From Lutjanus erythropterus (taxonomy: Eukaryota > Chordata > Actinopteri > Lutjaniformes > Lutjanidae): 64,000 nucleotides of DNA. Shown in pieces: positions 60,463 through 64,000 of the stretch. How positions within the stretch are numbered: the stretch's first letter is position 1; each line of letters begins with the position of its first letter. Made by a program: the position numbers and the translations under genes. Below the pieces are notes generated by a model that saw nothing but the letters and a program-made list of their open reading frames with translations, was not told where the DNA came from and did no database searches. The stretch is taken from contig CM034600.1 in the NCBI GenBank assembly GCA_020091685.1, positions 3,732,837 through 3,796,836 on the forward strand. The letters run 5' to 3'.

Positions 60463-62505
60463 CTGAGCACAGAGACTTTTTTAAACAAGTCTCTCTCATC
60501 TCTCCTGCACATACATGAATCTCACAAAACACGCTTGTTTGAGGGAGAGATTGAAGGGTCATCAAAGATTGGCTGCAGCCAGCAAGACGTCACCACAACC
60601 ATCTTGGAGGCTAGTTGGGCACGCTTTGGCTCCACTCCAGCGATCATCCCTGCCTGGCACAGCTCGGCGTGTTGTAAGTGGTAATCAGTACGGCATAGTT
60701 TGACTCAGCATGGCCAAAAGTGCTAGTGGAAAAGCTCTTCAAATTTTATCCCCATACCACAAGACATGGCCAATACAACATTTCAGTTCCACACATATGC
60801 AGATTCCTTCATGCCTTTTACTTATACATTCTACAAAAACAGCCAACAGTACTTGGCGCCAGCTAGCTACTACTATGCTGTGGCTCCTTAAGTGTGGGTT
60901 TACCAAGCCTACTCAAACTGCTAATGTGATCTTTACGGAAGAATCAGAAACACAAACTTCAGGCAGAGTGAGACAAAAAAAAAATGGCAATGAAAACTGA
61001 GGAGTGAATGGAAGCAGAAACGTAATATAGCATGGTTTGCACTGCCAGTTTCCTCAAGTAGCCAAAAAGGCTAGCTCATTTTTAATCAGAAACACCACAT
61101 CACAATTCATGTGAACAGTGGACAACCCAAGTGTCACAGTTAAGGAAGGCTGTGTTAAGTTGCATTACATTGCCTTTTCTGTATTTCTTTTACATAAGTT
61201 TACATCTGGGCGACAACAAATGTACTTCAGCCACCAAATTTAGGGGCTTGGTGGCCAAAGTAATGCGTTTGGGCACAGGTAAAAATTAAATAATTGTGGG
61301 CAGACAGCAGGTAAGAACAAAAATAACACACATACAATTCAATAACATGTTTTTCCCCTGGAGAAATAAGAAATCAAAATGACTGTGCTGGCCAATTAGG
61401 CTTGATAATACTGTATTAGCAGATATAAATAATAAAAATACTGCACTATTTTGTTGTGAAAATCTACAACACATCCTTTGACCCCACAACCTGCCAAACA
61501 ATGGGACGTTGCTGTTTGGTTTTACAGCGATGTATACTAGCTGAAAGCTAAAACTGATGACATGAAGGCAGAAATTGGCCAGCGAAGGATACCTTATTGT
61601 GGACAATACATCGCTGAAGGCCAAGTCGGACATTTGGGAGGATTTTGGTGCACTGAGAGACTGTGAGGATAATGCTGTCAGACCCTTTGCTGCTTGTAAA
61701 AGTTTATTAAAGTATAAGCTTTTGATAGCCGCAAGCTAGGCTCATTGTCACTATGGAACACACTGCGAGCTGCAGGAGCACCTGTGCTGTGCATGTGTTT
61801 TTTAACAGGTACAGGTTGGGCTGTAGGTTGGCAGGTGAAGATCTGACTTTGAAATAATTGTGGGTAGCAGGTCACTTCTGGTTCTTAACTTTTATTTGCC
61901 AAACTGGACCATGTGTTATCATCAGTAACAACAAACACAGCATTGGTCATGGCACCTTTTGACAGTGCAAGTGGGTGCTGTTTAAACCACTGGCCAAAGT
62001 GTCTGGTTGAAGGTCTCTATTCATATCAAAGCTCCATGCAGTGAGGTCAAAGGTCACTGATACATGATGACATAAAGGCCCAAAACAACAGTCCCAAACA
62101 ATCCCCGTGAACACCTCAGCTTATTTCCCTTCTAGAAAATACAAAACAGAGAGAGGGAACTCTGTGTATGTGTGGTTCCAACAAATGCTGGCCTAGAGAA
62201 GAGCTGAGAGAACCAGGGACATTTCTCTCCATCTGCCTGTCTGTCTCACTGTCTTGCCTGTCTGTCTCTTCTCCCTTCAGAAATGTGAAAGTGCTATAGC
62301 AAGTGAAGGAGACACATATCCTTACCCACTTCCCCTCTCTGTCTCTCTTTCCTGCTTCCTCCCATTACTTGTAGATGGCGCTAGAGAGGAGCTCCATTAT
62401 GTAAGCCTCCCTATACTCTGCCTGCCCCCTTTTTCTCCCTGCCTCGCAATACCATCACAGAATGGCGCCTCCTATTGAGTCAGCAGCAGCCTCTACAATA
62501 TGTCT
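60463..62505. other. Upstream DNA with a probable repeat fragment
   Basis: 60580-60715 contains CCTGCCTGGCACAGCTCGGC and GGTAATCAGTACGGCATAG, which resemble an end of a common fish hAT repeat. No gene is seen. 62365-62500 is GC-richer with ATGGCGC words. Confidence 0.4.
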
Positions 62506-62965
62506 GCAGTGGAGGGGGAGGGGAGGGGAGGGGAGGGAGGAGAGGAGGGAGAGGAGGGAGGAAAGGGCGAGAGAGATCAGCGAAGGGGAGGGTGAGTGTG
62601 TGTGTGTGAGGTGGGGGCAGCTGGGAGGAAGAGGAGGGAGAGAGGGGGAGGAGCGAGAGGAGAAGGAGCACGAGGGAGAGAGATGAGGAAAGGAGAGAGG
62701 AGGAGTGGCGACGGAAGTGGAAAGGGGAGGGGGGAGGGGATGGGGAGGCAGGGAGGTCGGACAGACAGGATCAGAGGAGAAGGGAGGGGAGGGGAGGGTG
62801 AGAAGGAGGGAAGAGAGAAAATGGAAGAGGGTGAGAGAAAGAGGGGGCGGATGGCATAGGAGGGGGTGGGAGGAGGAAGAAAAGGAGAGAGAAAAGCCAA
62901 GGAGGCTGAGCAGGAGGGAAGGGTGGGAGAGAAGGAAGAGGAGAGGGAGGAGAGGCGATAGGAGG
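62506..62965. repeat. Long purine-rich tract with G-quadruplex motifs
   Basis: About 450 bases almost free of pyrimidines on the plus strand. Runs such as GGGGGAGGGGAGGGGAGGGG at about 62514-62533, and similar runs at about 62720-62760 and 62782-62800, fit four-stranded G motifs. A short (TG)n lies at about 62594-62607. Open frames here are low-complexity artefacts. Confidence 0.8.
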
Positions 62966-63765
62966 CTGCTCGACTCAGCTCTGCTCTGCTGAGGGCTGCT
63001 GGCAGAAAACAGGTTTCCCCCTTCTACTGTGAAAAAGAAAAAACAAGAAGAGGCCTACAAACCTTCAACCACAGATTTCCTCACGCTCACTCAGTCCTCC
63101 ACTGGGACATGATAACCTATGTTCTGCTTGACTACGGCCGTCTGCACTTCTCCGTCAAAGTGTAGCTGTTTACTGAGAAGAGGGTAGTGGTGATATCCAT
63201 ATACACACTGAAACTAGAAAAGTTTGGGATGCTTAAATCCAAGTGGGGTTAGTTGCAACACCTGTGAGCCCTTAGGTGGAAGACTCCATGTATGTGAAGC
63301 TCTCTCTGTGTTGCCTATATGTTAGGGGTTGACAGATCCATCACCGATGTATCAATACTACCAATTCTAAGTCTAGACTTGAGCATCAATACTAGCATCC
63401 TGGGCACATGAACATATCAGTGCTGCAATATTTGCATCTCTGCTGCTGTTGCATGCATGTGCACAATGATCACCCACTTAATGAACATTCTGTATTTCCC
63501 ATTAAAACCTTTCTTGTATTTAAACATGGATGTAATGAAGTAATTACCAGAGAATAGAAAAAAATGCCTCATGTTTTACCAGTTATTTGGTGGTAATGTA
63601 TTCATAAGTAGAATAGTAGTAAATTCTATATTTTGACATATTAGCTACTTTTAACAACACAAAACTCAATATTAGTACTGATATTGGCGATCAAGGGACT
63701 GGTATAACCTGGTACAGGATCAGCACCAAATCTTGTGGTTACTGCCCACCTCTAGTTTGTGGTTG
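62966..63765. other. Upstream DNA, possible short element
   Basis: TTAGGGGTTGACAGATCC at about 63323 and its rough inverse near GGTTACTGCCCACCTCTAG (63738-63756) suggest a hAT-like element of about 430 bases. No gene is seen. Confidence 0.35.
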
Positions 63766-64000
63766 ATAGTAGTGACCACAATTAGATTTGATTACTCGAT
63801 TAAAAAACAATCAGTCGCCAACTATTCTGATAATCAATGATTCGTTTCAGTTATTTTCAAGTAAAAATGTCAAACATTTGCTGGTGTCAGCTTCTTAAAT
63901 TTATTGCTTTTCCTTGTCAGACATGAGAGAAAGTGAGGAGTCTTTGGGTTTTGTACTGTTGGTTGGACAAAAGAAAGAATTTGAAGACGTCACTATGGGC
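63766..64000. mobile_element. hAT-family repeat, cut by the window edge
   Basis: GATTACTCGATTAAAAAACA, TCAATGATTCGTTTCAG and GGACAAAAGAAAGAATTTG follow the order of the remnant at 29660-29885. It runs off the right edge. Confidence 0.6.

Noticed and set aside
62462-62992. Several arginine/glutamate/glycine-rich frames
   Set aside because: They are artefacts of the purine-rich tract, with no plausible protein.
1-64000. CRISPR arrays, operons, ribosomal or transfer RNA genes, endogenous retroviruses
   Set aside because: I looked for regular spacers, LTR pairs, gag/pol-like frames and cloverleaf or rRNA words and saw none that I could defend.

Overview
The window is vertebrate nuclear DNA, most likely from a ray-finned (teleost) fish. 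Short exons with GT/AG borders sit in long introns. The coding sequence closely matches known vertebrate proteins. The space between is packed with fish-type repeats: hAT, Tc1 and short inverted-repeat elements, microsatellites, and an L2-like LINE remnant. I see no bacterial, phage or plasmid content, no CRISPR array, and no tRNA or rRNA that I can support.

Three protein-coding genes are recognisable, all on the minus strand. From left to right they are: (1) the first coding exon of arfgef2 (BIG2, an ARF guanine-nucleotide exchange factor), with the rest beyond the left edge; (2) a complete three-exon coding region for pard6b, the PAR6-beta polarity scaffold, spanning 7146-34733 with introns of about 22.5 kb and 3.9 kb; (3) a complete coding region for an ADNP orthologue (zinc-finger/homeobox chromatin protein) in three coding exons between 53568 and 58260, with at least one more 5' non-coding exon implied upstream. 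From memory of the human map, PARD6B and ADNP also lie close together on chromosome 20q13, where ARFGEF2 lies too, so this looks like a conserved but rearranged neighbourhood. The three genes share no pathway: ARF activation at the Golgi/endosome, cell polarity, and chromatin silencing.

Layout: 1-1000 arfgef2 exon 1 and promoter; 1000-7145 AT-rich spacer and probable pard6b 3' UTR with two related inverted-repeat elements; 7146-34733 pard6b with many transposon relics in its introns; 34734-35170 pard6b promoter and 5' leader; 35170-52480 intergenic DNA with a dead Tc1 transposon, many short elements, a degenerate minisatellite, a local duplication and a GC-rich block with three CTCF-like motifs; 52480-58269 adnp with its 3' UTR; 58270-64000 upstream of adnp, with an intact-ended hAT element and a long G-rich purine tract.

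I did not find a convincing new multi-gene system. The points most worth a second look are the changed NAP peptide and HP1-binding motif in ADNP, the polyglutamine N-terminus of arfgef2, the duplication/CTCF-like block at 46.2-48.8 kb, the G-quadruplex tract at 62.5 kb, the hAT elements with visible target-site duplications, and several unnamed repeat families that recur within the window.
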